Part shown: positions 48,576 through 58,587 of the stretch, piece by piece
Numbering within the stretch: position 1 is the stretch's first letter
Layout of the letters: each line of letters opens with the position of its first letter
From: Caldicellulosiruptor morganii
GTDB lineage: Bacteria > Bacillota > Thermoanaerobacteria > Caldicellulosiruptorales > Caldicellulosiruptoraceae
Assembly (NCBI RefSeq): GCF_026810225.1
Contig: NZ_CP113865.1
Location: 411,001 to 475,000 of the forward strand
Reading direction: 5' to 3'
DNA length: 64,000 bases
The notes under the pieces: generated by a model
The model's database searches: none
What the model was told of the DNA's origin: nothing
The model's input: only the letters and a program-made list of their open reading frames with translations
Position numbers and translations under genes: made by a program

Positions 48576-48680
48576 TTGACAGAGCTTGTCTTGTTAAATT
48601 AAAATATTTTCAAACGCGCAGTTTGAATATGCGCAAAAGGGCAAAGGTGGCCTTTTGGAGGGGTTTTCCTTTGCCCTTCT
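48576..48680 (+). promoter_or_regulatory. promoter and leader hairpin of the LivJ-like gene
   Basis: TTGACA (48576-48581), 18 bases, then TAAAAT (48600-48605). Downstream AAGGGCAAAGG (48637-48647) pairs perfectly with CCTTTGCCCTT (48668-48678). The stem shares GGCAAAGG/CCTTTGCC with the amt leader terminator, but the T run after it is weak. A small TTCAAAC/GTTTGAA stem precedes it. Confidence 0.6.
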
Positions 48681-48725
48681 TTAGTAGTGTGTGAATAAAT
48701 TTTTAGGATGGGAGGATGGTTTTCT

Positions 48726-49898
48726 ATGAAAAAGCTTATTTTCAAAAATGCCCTGGCTATTCTGGTTATTTTTTGCTTTGTCCTGAGCCTTTTTTCTCTT
48801 GCTTTTGCTTCGGGCTCAAAGACCATAAGGCTTGGGGTTGACATTGAACTTTCTGGTGTTGTTGCGCAGTACGGACAGAGGACTTTGGAAGGGCTAAAGA
48901 TGGCAGTTGAAGAGATCAATCAAAAAGGTGGAGTTCTGGGAAAGAAAATAGAGCTTGTTATATTTGATAACAAATCTGACAAAACAGAGGCACTGAATAT
49001 TGCAACAAGGCTTGCAACAAAAGAAAATGTGCTGGCAATATTGGGCTCTGTGACATCGGGCGCAACAAAATCAGCTTCGGTTGCTGCAACAAGATACAAA
49101 ATTCCTATTATATCTCCAACTGCTACAGATGATCTGGTAACGGTTGATGAGAGGACGGGCAGGACAAAACCGTATGTGTTCAGAATCTGCTTCAATGACT
49201 CATTCCAAGGAAGTGTAATGGCTAACTTTGCACTGAAAACGTTAAAGATAAAAACAGCAGCAATTATCTATGATGCATCATCAGATTACAGCAAGGGACT
49301 ATACAAGAATTTCAAAGAGACATTTACAAAAAATGGCGGCAAAGTAGTTGCACAGGAAGCTTTTACATCAGGTGAAAAGGATTTTAATGGAATCCTGACA
49401 AAGATTCGTGATAAAAATCCACAGGCTTTGTTTGTTCCGGTCTATTATGATGATGCAGGGCTTATAATAAAACAGGCAAGGGAGCTTGGAATGTGGATGC
49501 CAATTCTGGGGGCAGACGGGTTTGACGACCCAAAGGTTGTGGAGAAAGCAGGGAGCAAATATGCAACAAATATCTTTTTCTCAACACATTATTCTTCCCA
49601 GGACACAGATAAGAAAGTTCAGGATTTTAGAAAAAGATATCAGCAAAAGTATAAGATTGAACCAAATGCACTTTCAGCACTGGGTTATGATTTGGGTTAC
49701 TTTATAGCAGATGCAATAAAAAGAGCAAACTCTACAACCGACAGAGAAAAACTTCGCAAAGCTCTTGAAAGCACCAGGAATTTTGTGGGAATTACTGGAA
49801 TTATCTCAATAGATGCAAAGCATAATGCAAAAAAGTCTGCGGTAATAATCGAGATTAAAAATGGTGTTCAGAGATTCAAACAGAAGCTAAATCCTTAA
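48726..49898 (+). CDS. LivJ-type ABC substrate-binding protein
   Basis: The 390-residue protein has a signal peptide (about residues 1-28, ending FSLAFA) without a lipobox and the periplasmic-binding fold of branched-chain amino acid or amide binding proteins: IRLGVDIELSGVVAQYGQ, ILGSVTSGATKSA, PVYYDDAGLIIKQARELG. No permease or ATPase genes adjoin it. It is a single-gene unit with its own promoter and terminator. Confidence 0.85.
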   Translation: MKKLIFKNALAILVIFCFVLSLFSLAFASGSKTIRLGVDIELSGVVAQYGQRTLEGLKMAVEEINQKGGVLGKKIELVIFDNKSDKTEALNIATRLATKENVLAILGSVTSGATKSASVAATRYKIPIISPTATDDLVTVDERTGRTKPYVFRICFNDSFQGSVMANFALKTLKIKTAAIIYDASSDYSKGLYKNFKETFTKNGGKVVAQEAFTSGEKDFNGILTKIRDKNPQALFVPVYYDDAGLIIKQARELGMWMPILGADGFDDPKVVEKAGSKYATNIFFSTHYSSQDTDKKVQDFRKRYQQKYKIEPNALSALGYDLGYFIADAIKRANSTTDREKLRKALESTRNFVGITGIISIDAKHNAKKSAVIIEIKNGVQRFKQKLNP

Positions 49899-49906
49899 AG
49901 ATTATG

Positions 49907-49943
49907 TCCCCTTTCTGGCATAGAGCCGGGAAGGGGATTTTTG
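49907..49943 (+). terminator. terminator after the LivJ-like gene
   Basis: TCCCCTTT pairs with AAGGGGA around 49907-49937, followed by TTTTT. Confidence 0.65.
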
Positions 49944-49954
49944 GATTCACGCTC

Positions 49955-49984
49955 TTGTATACAGGTATACTTTAATGATATAAT
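49955..49984 (+). promoter_or_regulatory. aconitase promoter with overlapping operator
   Basis: TTGTAT (49955-49960), 18 bases and TATAAT (49979-49984) form the promoter. The -35 hexamer is part of TTGTATACAGGTATAC (49955-49970), which repeats the core of the Re-citrate synthase operator. Confidence 0.7.
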
Positions 49985-50033
49985 ATAGAGGGTATCGAAA
50001 ACAAAATAAAGCTGGCAGGAGGTTTTGAAGTAG

Positions 50034-51965
50034 ATGGGTTTGAGCGTTGCGCAAAAGATTATAAAGCAGCACCTTGTCAAAGGTGATTTGATACCGGGCA
50101 AAGAAATAGCAATCAGGATTGACCAAACCCTGACTCAGGATTCAACAGGTACAATGGCTTATCTTCAGTTTGAAGCAATGGGGATTGACAGAGTAAAGAC
50201 AAAACTTTCTGTTGCCTATATTGATCACAACACACTTCAAACAGGACCGGAAAATGCGGATGACCATTTATACATACAGACAGTTGCAAAAAAACACGGC
50301 ATTTACTTCTCAAAACCCGGAAATGGAATCTGCCATCAGGTTCATTTAGAAAGGTTTGCAGTGCCGGGTCAAACACTTCTTGGCTCAGACAGCCACACAC
50401 CAACAGCAGGTGGAATAGGAATGCTTGCAATTGGTGCAGGCGGCTTGGATGTTGCGGTTGCAATGGGTGGTGGCGAGTATTATTTGACTATGCCAAAGAT
50501 TGTAAAAGTGAACCTGAAAGGAAGACTTCAGCCCTGGGTTTCTGCAAAAGATGTTATCCTGGAACTTTTGAGAAGACTCACTGTAAAAGGTGGCGTTGGT
50601 AAGATTTTCGAATACACAGGTGAAGGTGTAAAGACGCTATCTGTTCCGGAGAGGGCAACAATTACAAATATGGGTGCAGAGCTTGGTGCAACAACTTCGA
50701 TATTTCCATCTGACCAGGTGACATATGAATTTTTGAAAGCACAGGGCAGAGAAGCTGACTTTGTTGAGATTTTACCTGACCCTGATGCTGTATATGATGA
50801 GGAGATTGAAATAGACCTGTCAAGCCTGGTGCCGCTTGCGGCATGCCCGCACAGCCCCGACAATGTTGTGCCTGTGGCCGAGCTCAAAAACATCAGGGTT
50901 GACCAGGTAGCAATTGGAAGCTGCACAAATTCATCCTTCAAAGACCTTATGAAGGTTGCAAAGATTTTAGAAGGAAAGACAGTGGCTGAGCATGTATCAC
51001 TTGTTATATCGCCGGGTTCAAAACAGGTTTTGAACATGCTTGCACAAAATGGGGCTCTTGCATCTTTAGTTTCAGCCGGCGCAAGAATTTTAGAATGTGC
51101 ATGTGGTCCATGTATAGGTATGGGTCAGGCACCAAGAACAAACGGTATTTCACTCAGGACATTCAACAGAAACTTTGAAGGTCGAAGCGGGACACCTTCT
51201 GCAAAGGTTTATCTTGTATCCCCTGAGACTGCTGCAGCATCAGCAATAACAGGCTATATAACAGACCCAAGAACCTTAGGCGATGAGCCACAGGTTGAGA
51301 TGCCAAAGAGCTTTTTGATAAATGATAACCTGATAGTGCCACCTGCTGAAAAACCGGATGAGGTTGAGGTAATAAGAGGACCAAATATAAAGCCATTCCC
51401 GCAGGGAAAACCACTGCCGGAGGTAGTGGTTGGGAAGGTGCTGGTAAAGCTTGGCGACAATATCACAACCGACCATATAATGCCGTCGAATGCAAAGCTT
51501 TTGCCTTACAGGTCAAACATACCGTATCTATCTGATTATTGCCTGACACCATGTGACCCGGATTTTCCCAAAAAAGCACGCGAGAATGGTGGCGGCTTTA
51601 TTGTGGGTGGTATAAACTACGGTCAGGGTTCGTCAAGAGAGCATGCAGCGCTTGTTCCGCTTTATCTTGGAGTAAAAGGGGTTCTGGCAAAGAGCTTTGC
51701 GCGAATTCATATGGCAAATTTAATTAACAATGGAATTATACCAATGGTGTTTGAAAATCCAGACGATTATGATACAATTGAAGAGATGGATGAGCTGAAG
51801 ATTGAAAATGCAAGGGAACAGATTGAGAAGAATGATGTTTTAATAATAGAAAATGTAACAAAAGGCTTAAAATACAGGATGGTTTTAAATCTCACAGAAA
51901 GACAGAGAAAGATGATTTTGCACGGCGGGCTTTTGAACCTGACAAAGGCACAGGGAAAAAACTAA
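50034..51965 (+). CDS. aconitate hydratase
   Basis: The 643-residue iron-sulfur enzyme isomerises citrate to isocitrate. The cluster cysteines are in AIGSCTNSSFKDL and ECACGPCIGMGQAP; other motifs are LLGSDSHTPTAGGIG and NYGQGSSREHAAL. The length fits the shorter aconitase type related to LeuC/HacA rather than the 890-residue AcnA. A homoaconitase is possible by family, but the following isocitrate dehydrogenase supports citrate. The ATG follows a caggaggttttg site. Confidence 0.9.
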   Translation: MGLSVAQKIIKQHLVKGDLIPGKEIAIRIDQTLTQDSTGTMAYLQFEAMGIDRVKTKLSVAYIDHNTLQTGPENADDHLYIQTVAKKHGIYFSKPGNGICHQVHLERFAVPGQTLLGSDSHTPTAGGIGMLAIGAGGLDVAVAMGGGEYYLTMPKIVKVNLKGRLQPWVSAKDVILELLRRLTVKGGVGKIFEYTGEGVKTLSVPERATITNMGAELGATTSIFPSDQVTYEFLKAQGREADFVEILPDPDAVYDEEIEIDLSSLVPLAACPHSPDNVVPVAELKNIRVDQVAIGSCTNSSFKDLMKVAKILEGKTVAEHVSLVISPGSKQVLNMLAQNGALASLVSAGARILECACGPCIGMGQAPRTNGISLRTFNRNFEGRSGTPSAKVYLVSPETAAASAITGYITDPRTLGDEPQVEMPKSFLINDNLIVPPAEKPDEVEVIRGPNIKPFPQGKPLPEVVVGKVLVKLGDNITTDHIMPSNAKLLPYRSNIPYLSDYCLTPCDPDFPKKARENGGGFIVGGINYGQGSSREHAALVPLYLGVKGVLAKSFARIHMANLINNGIIPMVFENPDDYDTIEEMDELKIENAREQIEKNDVLIIENVTKGLKYRMVLNLTERQRKMILHGGLLNLTKAQGKN

Positions 51966-52038
51966 AAACATAGCACAGAGGGGAGAAGAAATCCCCTCTG
52001 TATTCTGTTAAAAATAATTTTATTGAGGGGGATTTCAA

Positions 52039-53046
52039 ATGAGCTATACAATCACTCTTATACCCGGTGATGGGATAGGTCCAGAGGTTACAGAAGCTGC
52101 AAGAAGGGTTCTGGATGCATCGGGTGTGAAGATTGAGTGGGAAGTTGTTGAAGCAGGCGAAAAGGTTATGGAGCAGTATGGCACTCCGCTTCCAGACCAT
52201 GTTCTTGAGAGTGTAAAAAAGAACAGAGTTGCGTTAAAAGGACCAATCACAACACCTGTTGGGACTGGTTTTAGAAGTGTAAATGTTGCACTAAGACAGG
52301 CACTCAATTTATATGCTAACGTAAGACCGGTGAAATCCTACGAAGGTGTTCCTTCAAGGTATACAAATGTGGATTTGATAATTGTCAGAGAGAACACAGA
52401 AGACCTTTATGCAGGCATTGAGTACATGGCAGGCGATGATGCAGCAGTTGGTGTTAAAATTATAACAAGAAAAGCAAGCGAGCGCATTGTAAGGTATGCA
52501 TTTGAGCTTGCAAGAAGAGAAAAGAGAAGAAAGGTTACAGCTGTACACAAGGCAAATATTCAAAAACTAACAGATGGATTATTTTTGGAGTGTGCAAGAA
52601 AGGTGGCTCAGGACTATCCTGACATAGAATTTGAAGATATGATTGTTGATGCAATGAGCATGAAGCTTGTTCAAAGCCCTGAGAATTATGATGTTCTGGT
52701 TATGCCAAACATGTATGGTGATATTCTTTCAGACTTGGCGGCAGGTCTTGTGGGGGGTCTTGGAATAGCACCGGGTGCTAACATTGGTGAGGATGGTGCT
52801 GTGTTTGAGCCAATCCACGGTTCAGCACCAAAAAGAGCAGGGCAAAACATGGCAAACCCAACCGCAACAATTCTCTCAGGTGTTATGATGCTGAGGTATC
52901 TTGGTGAGCTTGAGGCGGCGGACAGGGTAGAAAAGGCGGTTGCAAAGGTTATAAAAGAAGGCAAAGAGGTTACATATGACCTCGGTGGTTCAACTGGTAC
53001 AAAAGAGTTTGCTGATGCTGTTATTCGTGCAATGGAAAGCCTGTAA
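52039..53046 (+). CDS. icd: isocitrate dehydrogenase (NAD-type fold)
   Basis: The 335-residue enzyme oxidises isocitrate to 2-oxoglutarate. It begins [21 protein letters not shown] and has [23 protein letters not shown], the segment that distinguishes isocitrate from isopropylmalate dehydrogenases, then [13 protein letters not shown] and the late [14 protein letters not shown]. It is cotranscribed with aconitase (73-base gap). Its 2-oxoglutarate feeds glutamate synthesis and is also the signal read by GlnK and NifI. Confidence 0.9.
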   Translation: MSYTITLIPGDGIGPEVTEAARRVLDASGVKIEWEVVEAGEKVMEQYGTPLPDHVLESVKKNRVALKGPITTPVGTGFRSVNVALRQALNLYANVRPVKSYEGVPSRYTNVDLIIVRENTEDLYAGIEYMAGDDAAVGVKIITRKASERIVRYAFELARREKRRKVTAVHKANIQKLTDGLFLECARKVAQDYPDIEFEDMIVDAMSMKLVQSPENYDVLVMPNMYGDILSDLAAGLVGGLGIAPGANIGEDGAVFEPIHGSAPKRAGQNMANPTATILSGVMMLRYLGELEAADRVEKAVAKVIKEGKEVTYDLGGSTGTKEFADAVIRAMESL

Positions 53047-53077
53047 AGACTAAAATGGTTTATGAAGGTGATTTTGA

Positions 53078-53773
53078 ATGGTTTACAATCATTCGGATGA
53101 AAAGGAAAGAAATTATTCTCCGCTCTATGAAAAGATATTTGAAGTCATCAAAGAAAGGATTTTGATGGGTATTTTAAAGCCGGGTGATCCCCTTGTTGAG
53201 GTAAAGCTGGCAGAGGAGCTTGGTGTTTCACGAACACCTATAAGAGAGGCTTTGAGACAGCTTGAGCTGGAAGGGCTTGTGTATTCTATCCCTCACAAGG
53301 GTGCATTTGTTGCAGGTGTTACTGCTCAGGATATAGAAGATATATACACAATAAGGATGCTATTGGATGGGCTGGCTGCACGCTGGGCAGCCCAGAAAAT
53401 TACAAAGGACGAAGAGGATGAGCTGACGGAAATAATAACCCTTATGGAGCTTTATACAAGAAGAAAGGATATTCCAAAAGTTATGAAGACAGACTCGATG
53501 TTTCATCAGCTAATTTACAAAGCATCAAAGAGCAAACCCTTGGAGCATGTTTTATCAACATTTCACAGCTATATTATTAAAGCAAGGGCAACATCGTTTG
53601 AAACACCCGGCAGGCTTGAAGAGGCAATGCAGGAGCACAGGCTTATATATGAAGCAATTGTGAACAGGGATCCTGATAAAGCTGAAGAATATATGAAACT
53701 TCACGTAAAAAACGCTGCAAAGAACCTGATTGAACAAAAAAAACAGCAAGAGAGGTATTTGGCAGGGAAATAA
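53078..53773 (+). CDS. GntR/FadR-family regulator
   Basis: The 231-residue regulator has an N-terminal winged helix (about residues 12-80, with [30 protein letters not shown] region) and a C-terminal FCD effector domain (about 90-215; metal histidines likely in FHQLIY and EHRLIYEAI). It is the third gene of the acn-icd operon. The palindromes at 32733 and 49955 are of the size such dimers bind, so it is the best candidate for control of citrate synthase and aconitase. Citrate or another organic acid may be the ligand. Confidence 0.88.
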   Translation: MVYNHSDEKERNYSPLYEKIFEVIKERILMGILKPGDPLVEVKLAEELGVSRTPIREALRQLELEGLVYSIPHKGAFVAGVTAQDIEDIYTIRMLLDGLAARWAAQKITKDEEDELTEIITLMELYTRRKDIPKVMKTDSMFHQLIYKASKSKPLEHVLSTFHSYIIKARATSFETPGRLEEAMQEHRLIYEAIVNRDPDKAEEYMKLHVKNAAKNLIEQKKQQERYLAGK

Positions 53774-53793
53774 GCTCAATTTCCCTGCTTTTT
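53762..53793 (+). terminator. terminator of acn-icd-gntR
   Basis: GCAGGGAAAT (53762-53771) pairs with ATTTCCCTGC (53779-53788), then TTTTT. The stem includes the stop codon of the regulator gene. Confidence 0.85.
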
Positions 53794-53837
53794 GTTTATC
53801 GTGATATGGTTATTTATGTAAAAAACCTTTTTTAAGC

Positions 53838-53956
53838 AGATATAAACAGAGCAAAAAATGATAGAATTTTTGTAATTCTTCCAGAGCTGCTGAACAGGGA
53901 TGTAACATATGAAATACGTGAGAGTCTGGCAAGGTGGAAGAAGAATTTTGTTTAAG
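53838..53956 (+). pseudogene. short coding remnant
   Basis: A stop-to-stop stretch without an initiation codon reads KNDRIFVILPELLNRDVTY and RESLARWKKNFV. It looks like protein but is too short to name. Confidence 0.25.
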
Positions 53957-54039
53957 TGCTTGAAATGAACCTTGAAGTTTAGTATCATATCCACTATGGG
54001 AGTTTTGAGAAAAAACTTGATTTAGGAGATGATATTGCT

Positions 54040-54327
54040 GTGTATCTACCTGAGGTTTTTAAATATAGAGGCAGAGAAGTATACAAGATAAGAAATAACC
54101 TGATTCATTATGGTCGGCCAAATGATAAATTTATTGCAGTGCTTGTGGTTTTGGGCGCAGAAGAGTATAAAGGCCACAAGATATCATCACCGCTTTCTGT
54201 TGAGCTTCAAATAAACAATCCGAAGCTTACTGTAAAAGAGAGAGTTGTAAAAAAAGGTGAGGCAGAGAACCTGTACAAGGCGCTTGAGCTTGCACATGTC
54301 TGGCTGACCCAGGCAAATGGTCAGTAA
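54040..54327 (+). CDS. small hypothetical protein
   Basis: The 95-residue protein starts at GTG with an aggag site 11 bases before it. It has no membrane segment and reads like a compact beta-rich domain (KFIAVLVVLG, PLSVELQINNPKL). I do not recognise the family. It lies just upstream of the SRP RNA gene and is probably a separate unit. Confidence 0.5.
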   Translation: MYLPEVFKYRGREVYKIRNNLIHYGRPNDKFIAVLVVLGAEEYKGHKISSPLSVELQINNPKLTVKERVVKKGEAENLYKALELAHVWLTQANGQ

Positions 54328-54338
54328 ATTTTTTACGG

Positions 54339-54367
54339 TTGATTTTGATATTGTTTGGGAGTATAAT
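54339..54367 (+). promoter_or_regulatory. promoter of the SRP RNA gene
   Basis: TTGATT (54339-54344), a 17-base spacer and TATAAT (54362-54367). The mature RNA ends are 40 bases further on, so the 5' end is likely processed. Confidence 0.6.
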
Positions 54368-54410
54368 TTTACTGTGTAAATGCTTTTCTAAAGAAACCAA
54401 AATAGAGATT

Positions 54411-54690
54411 TGGCTGTGCTATGACGGGGAGGTAGCGGTGCCCTGTAACCCGCAATCCGCTACAGCGGGGTCGAATAGCCAGCATGAGGTATAACCCTGT
54501 TGGCATTGAGGGTGAGCCGGGGCGAGGATGGTTGTGTCCTGCGCAACGCGAGGGCTGTGAACCCCGCCAGGTCCGGAAGGAAGCAACGGTAAGCAGCTTT
54601 TTCGCGTGTGCCGCAGGGGTGCATGACAGGAGCCTGCCGGGCTTACTATTTCACCAGGAGGGTTATATCGAAGCTGGTCGCACAGCCATT
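54411..54690 (+). ncRNA. ffs: signal recognition particle RNA, large Firmicute type
   Basis: The conserved domain IV apex gtccggaaggaagca is at 54571-54585. The ends pair: tggctgtgc at 54411-54419 with gcacagcca at 54680-54688. The 280-base length includes an Alu domain, as in Bacillus and Clostridium. With Ffh it forms the particle for membrane protein targeting. Confidence 0.95.
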
Positions 54691-54813
54691 TATTATTTTC
54701 TGCTTTTCAGGAAGATTAGTCTGAAAAATAATAATTTTATTAATACATACATTTTTATTGAATATAATACAGAAAAGTGTAACAAAAGTTTACATAGGGA
54801 GGATAAGTTACAA

Positions 54814-54954
54814 ATGATAATTTTAGAAGGCCAGCAGCTTTTGACCTCCCAGATTACAACAGTTCTTAAACCTTATATTGGCGAAGCTCATCTTCTTTCA
54901 AGTATTTTGATGCTGACACATCTGATGGAACTTAAAGAATTTTCCTTTGAATGA
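54814..54954 (+). CDS. 46-residue protein of unknown function
   Basis: The ATG at 54814 follows agggaggataagttacaa, a good site. The product reads MIILEGQQLLTSQITTVLKP and later ILMLTHLMELKEFSFE. I know no family. The region upstream in the same frame is SRP RNA and not coding. Confidence 0.5.
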   Translation: MIILEGQQLLTSQITTVLKPYIGEAHLLSSILMLTHLMELKEFSFE

Positions 54955-55110
54955 CAGAAAAGAATACAAAGAGAGAAAAAGATAAAACTTTTTTCCAGAG
55001 CTAAGTACTTGATATTTCTTGTTTGACAACCCCTTTTAAAATTTTATCAAAAAAAGTATAATAAAATCACTACTTTTTATTCTCCGGGTTTTTAATTGAG
55101 GATGTTAGAA

Positions 55111-56865
55111 ATGAAGAAAGGTATAATTTGGGTTTTATCGCTTTTAATTTTTTCATATCCAAACCTGGCTTTTGCACAGAGCTTTGCAAATGATTCTGGG
55201 ATTTTTGAGTTTTATATTTACAAATCTGTTGAGATTGTTGGGTTTGTTGCCCTGTGTGGAATATTTATTTTATCAATAATACTGCAAAAAGAACTTGGTG
55301 AAGTGCTGCTGCACAACTTCAGTAAAATATTTGCTGCTCTTACAATTTTGAAATTTGTTTATGTTTTAAACGTAGAAGAGCAAATGATATATGATTTGCA
55401 CTATATCCAATCAATGGTATTTTTAGGATTTTACTTAAAGATTTTGATTGTTTACTCCATTCTTTTTTCTGCAATACTGGAAAGCAGAGTAAAAGAATTT
55501 TTTTCAAAATATTCAATACTTTCAAATGTTGCTGCAGCCGCAGCAGGAATTGCAGGATTTGTGCTGACAAGAGCGTATGGCAAAAAGCTTTTTTTGCTAT
55601 CTCAATCGACACCAACTTATTTATACTTGGTGTTTGAATTTCTGATTGTCTTTGGACTTGGGATTTGCAGTTTTCTGTTTATTAAAAAGTACAGACAAAA
55701 AAGTGCATGGCAGCTGAAAGCTTTTGTTCTGAGCTTTTTAGCCGGAGAGATGTTCATTGTCCTTCTTAAAAGAAAAGGAGTTTTAATAGCTGATACAATT
55801 CAGAATCTTGCTCTGCTTTATTTGTTCATAGCAGTTTTTTTGAATGTAATTCTAAAAAGGTACAACTTTTTACAAAAGCTATCAATGTTTAGCAATGAGG
55901 TTTTGAAAGAGAAACTTGATGTACAGAAAAGTTTTGATTTGCTTGTTGATTTTGTTTATGATATATACTCGGGTCAATTTGAAAGAATATGCTTTTACTA
56001 TCACAGAGAAGATGATTACTTTGAATTAATCTCTACTAAAGGAGAGAATTTTGAAAGGAACTTTGATAATTTTAAAGACCAGATTGAATTAAAAATAGAT
56101 GAAGAATATTTTAAAAGCAAGCCAGATATTCAGGTTTTGGATATTCAGGGATTGAAAAAGGTGATTCAATTTAGCAATGAATTTTATATAAATAAACTTG
56201 ACAATAACAAAAAAGCAGTGCTTGTACCTGTTTTTTCGCAAAAGAAGATTGCCGGTTTTTTGATATGTTATACAAGGAAAGAAAACTTCAACTTAAATTC
56301 AGAGCTTGCGGATGGACTTTTGATTTTCAGAAACTTTTCTCAGGCGCTTTTGCATCAGATACAGAGGATTGAAAAGATTAAAAATCTTTCTTTGGAGGAT
56401 GAACTTACTGGGCTTTACAACAGGCGGTATTTTATTAAAGAGCTGATTCTGGAGTCAATTTCGTGTGACAGGTATAAGGGTAAATTTTGTTTAGCCTTTT
56501 TTGACATGGATAATTTGAAGTTTCTCAATGATTTTTACGGTCATGCTATTGGTGACAGGGCTATAAGACTTATTGCCAGGATTATACGGGATAATATAAG
56601 AAAGATCGATATCCCTGCAAGGCTTGGCGGGGATGAATTTGCTGTGATATTCAAAAACTGCACTCAGGAAGCCATAGAGGATAGAATTAAAAGTATAAAA
56701 AAGCTGATTGAAGAAGAATCAGAAAAACAGCTGCCAAAGCCAATAAGGGTTAGCTGTGGTATTGCAGTGTATCCTGATGATACAAACAGTCTTGATGAGC
56801 TTTTGAAGATTGCGGATATGCGAATGTATGAGGAAAAATTGAAGAACAGGGGAGAGATCAAATGA
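55111..56865 (+). CDS. membrane-bound diguanylate cyclase
   Basis: The 584-residue protein has a signal-like start and about seven membrane segments in the first 250 residues, a linker with a weak GAF-like region (about 270-420), and a GGDEF domain at the end. The active site is RLGGDEFAV and the inhibitory site RKID stands five residues before GGDEF, so the enzyme should be active and product-inhibited. It makes cyclic-di-GMP. I chose ATG 55111 with gagg nine bases upstream. It overlaps the next gene by four bases or so. Confidence 0.88.
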   Translation: MKKGIIWVLSLLIFSYPNLAFAQSFANDSGIFEFYIYKSVEIVGFVALCGIFILSIILQKELGEVLLHNFSKIFAALTILKFVYVLNVEEQMIYDLHYIQSMVFLGFYLKILIVYSILFSAILESRVKEFFSKYSILSNVAAAAAGIAGFVLTRAYGKKLFLLSQSTPTYLYLVFEFLIVFGLGICSFLFIKKYRQKSAWQLKAFVLSFLAGEMFIVLLKRKGVLIADTIQNLALLYLFIAVFLNVILKRYNFLQKLSMFSNEVLKEKLDVQKSFDLLVDFVYDIYSGQFERICFYYHREDDYFELISTKGENFERNFDNFKDQIELKIDEEYFKSKPDIQVLDIQGLKKVIQFSNEFYINKLDNNKKAVLVPVFSQKKIAGFLICYTRKENFNLNSELADGLLIFRNFSQALLHQIQRIEKIKNLSLEDELTGLYNRRYFIKELILESISCDRYKGKFCLAFFDMDNLKFLNDFYGHAIGDRAIRLIARIIRDNIRKIDIPARLGGDEFAVIFKNCTQEAIEDRIKSIKKLIEEESEKQLPKPIRVSCGIAVYPDDTNSLDELLKIADMRMYEEKLKNRGEIK

Positions 56866-58529
56866 TGCAGGAAGCAAAAGGAACTGCCAGGGTATTTTTT
56901 GCTGATACAAATGAGTACCGGGATGTCCCGGCTGGTACTGCGCTTATTGATTATGCCAGAGAATTTCAGAAGAATTTCAGAACACCCATTGTTGCTGCAA
57001 AGGTTGACAATGAGATAAAGGAGCTGAAATATGTTATTTCAAGAGACTGCAAAGTACAGTTTATTGATATGACACAGGAAGACGGAATGAGAATTTACAG
57101 AAGAAGTCTCATTTTTGTGCTGATTGTGGCAACAAGAACCCTTTTTAAAGAGGCTGTAAATGTCCAGCATTCACTTTCAAAAGGTTTGTACTGTGAGGTG
57201 GAAAACAGGAAATTGAGTGATGAGGATATACTTTTGATAAAGCAAAAAATGCACCAGATAATTGAAGCTGACATTCCTTTCAGAAGAGAAAAGGTTACAA
57301 AAGAGGAAGCAGTAAGACTTTTTGAAAGCATAGGGTATTTGGACAAGGCAAGGACAATAAAATTTTCTGAGAACAGCCATGTTTACATTTACTACTGTGG
57401 TGATTTTGTTGATTACTTTTACGGACACATGGTTCCATCAACAGGATATTTGAAAATCTTTGATTTGATTCGGTACCAGGATGGTATGGTTTTGCTTTAT
57501 CCTGACAAATCCAATCCTTATGAGCTTCAGAAGTTTGTGGAGAATAAAAAATTGTTTGCTGTATATCACGAATACAAAAACTGGGGCAGAATACTTAAAG
57601 TTACAGATGTTGGTGAACTAAATGAGGTAATTTCAAGCGGGCAGATTAGAGAATTCATAAGGGTTTCAGAAGCTCTTCATGAAAAGAAGATTGCATACAT
57701 TGCCGATGAAATTTCAAAAAATCCTGATATAAAAGTTGTTCTTATTTCCGGTCCATCATCTTCGGGCAAGACAACCTTTGCACACAGGCTTGCAATACAG
57801 CTCAAGGTAAATGGCAAAAATCCGGTTTACATTGGACTTGATGATTATTTTTATGAAGACAAGGTTCCGCTTGACGAAAATGGCAAGCCTGACTATGAAT
57901 CAATTGAAGCAATTGATATAGAACTTTTCAATGCGCAGCTGAAAGACCTGATTTCTGGCAAAGAGGTTGTTCTGCCAAAATTTGATTTTATAAACCGCAG
58001 GCGAACTTTTCAGAGAAAAGTAAGACTTGAGGAAAATGATATAATTATAATTGAAGGAATTCACGGGTTAAACAGCAGGCTTACGCCTATGATTGATGAC
58101 AAAAACAAATTCAGGATATATGTAAGTGCACTTACACACCTCAACCTTGACAAACACAACCGAATCCAGACAACTGACTACAGAATACTTCGAAGAATTG
58201 TAAGGGATGCGCGAACAAGAGGTGCTACAGCAAAAAGGACAATTTCTATGTGGCCATCTGTGCGAAACGGAGAGGAGAAAAATATATTTCCATACCAGGA
58301 GATGGCCGATGCCATGTTTAACTCTGCACTCATTTACGAGCTTGCAGTTTTGAAAAAGTATGCTGTGCCGCTTTTAAAAACAATTACAAAAGACGAAGAA
58401 GAGTATTCCGAAGCGCAAAGGCTTTTGCATTTTCTGAGCTTTATACTCTCTGTGGAAGATGAGAGAGAGATTCCACCACAGTCAATAATAAGAGAGTTTA
58501 TTGGCGGTTCATGTTTTTATGACTTTTGA
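56865..58529 (+). CDS. nucleoside kinase with TGS-like N-terminus
   Basis: The 554-residue protein joins an N-terminal region like the TGS/editing part of threonyl-tRNA synthetase to a C-terminal uridine-kinase domain. The kinase P-loop is ISGPSSSGKTTFA (about residues 290-302), followed by IGLDDYFYED and IIIEGIHGLN. This fusion is widespread in Firmicutes; its true substrate is not certain. It follows the diguanylate cyclase with overlap. Confidence 0.88.
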   Translation: MQEAKGTARVFFADTNEYRDVPAGTALIDYAREFQKNFRTPIVAAKVDNEIKELKYVISRDCKVQFIDMTQEDGMRIYRRSLIFVLIVATRTLFKEAVNVQHSLSKGLYCEVENRKLSDEDILLIKQKMHQIIEADIPFRREKVTKEEAVRLFESIGYLDKARTIKFSENSHVYIYYCGDFVDYFYGHMVPSTGYLKIFDLIRYQDGMVLLYPDKSNPYELQKFVENKKLFAVYHEYKNWGRILKVTDVGELNEVISSGQIREFIRVSEALHEKKIAYIADEISKNPDIKVVLISGPSSSGKTTFAHRLAIQLKVNGKNPVYIGLDDYFYEDKVPLDENGKPDYESIEAIDIELFNAQLKDLISGKEVVLPKFDFINRRRTFQRKVRLEENDIIIIEGIHGLNSRLTPMIDDKNKFRIYVSALTHLNLDKHNRIQTTDYRILRRIVRDARTRGATAKRTISMWPSVRNGEEKNIFPYQEMADAMFNSALIYELAVLKKYAVPLLKTITKDEEEYSEAQRLLHFLSFILSVEDEREIPPQSIIREFIGGSCFYDF

Positions 58530-58538
58530 TAAAAAAAT

Positions 58539-58576
58539 GGTCCGGGGAAAATTAACCTGTTTCCCCGGACCGTTTT
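58539..58576. terminator. terminator between convergent genes
   Basis: GGTCCGGGGAAA (58539-58550) pairs perfectly with TTTCCCCGGACC (58560-58571), then GTTTTTG. Confidence 0.9.
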
Positions 58577-58587
58577 TGTTTAGTATT

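Noticed and set aside
54484-54813. N-terminal extension of the 46-residue protein
   Set aside because: This part of the frame is the SRP RNA gene.
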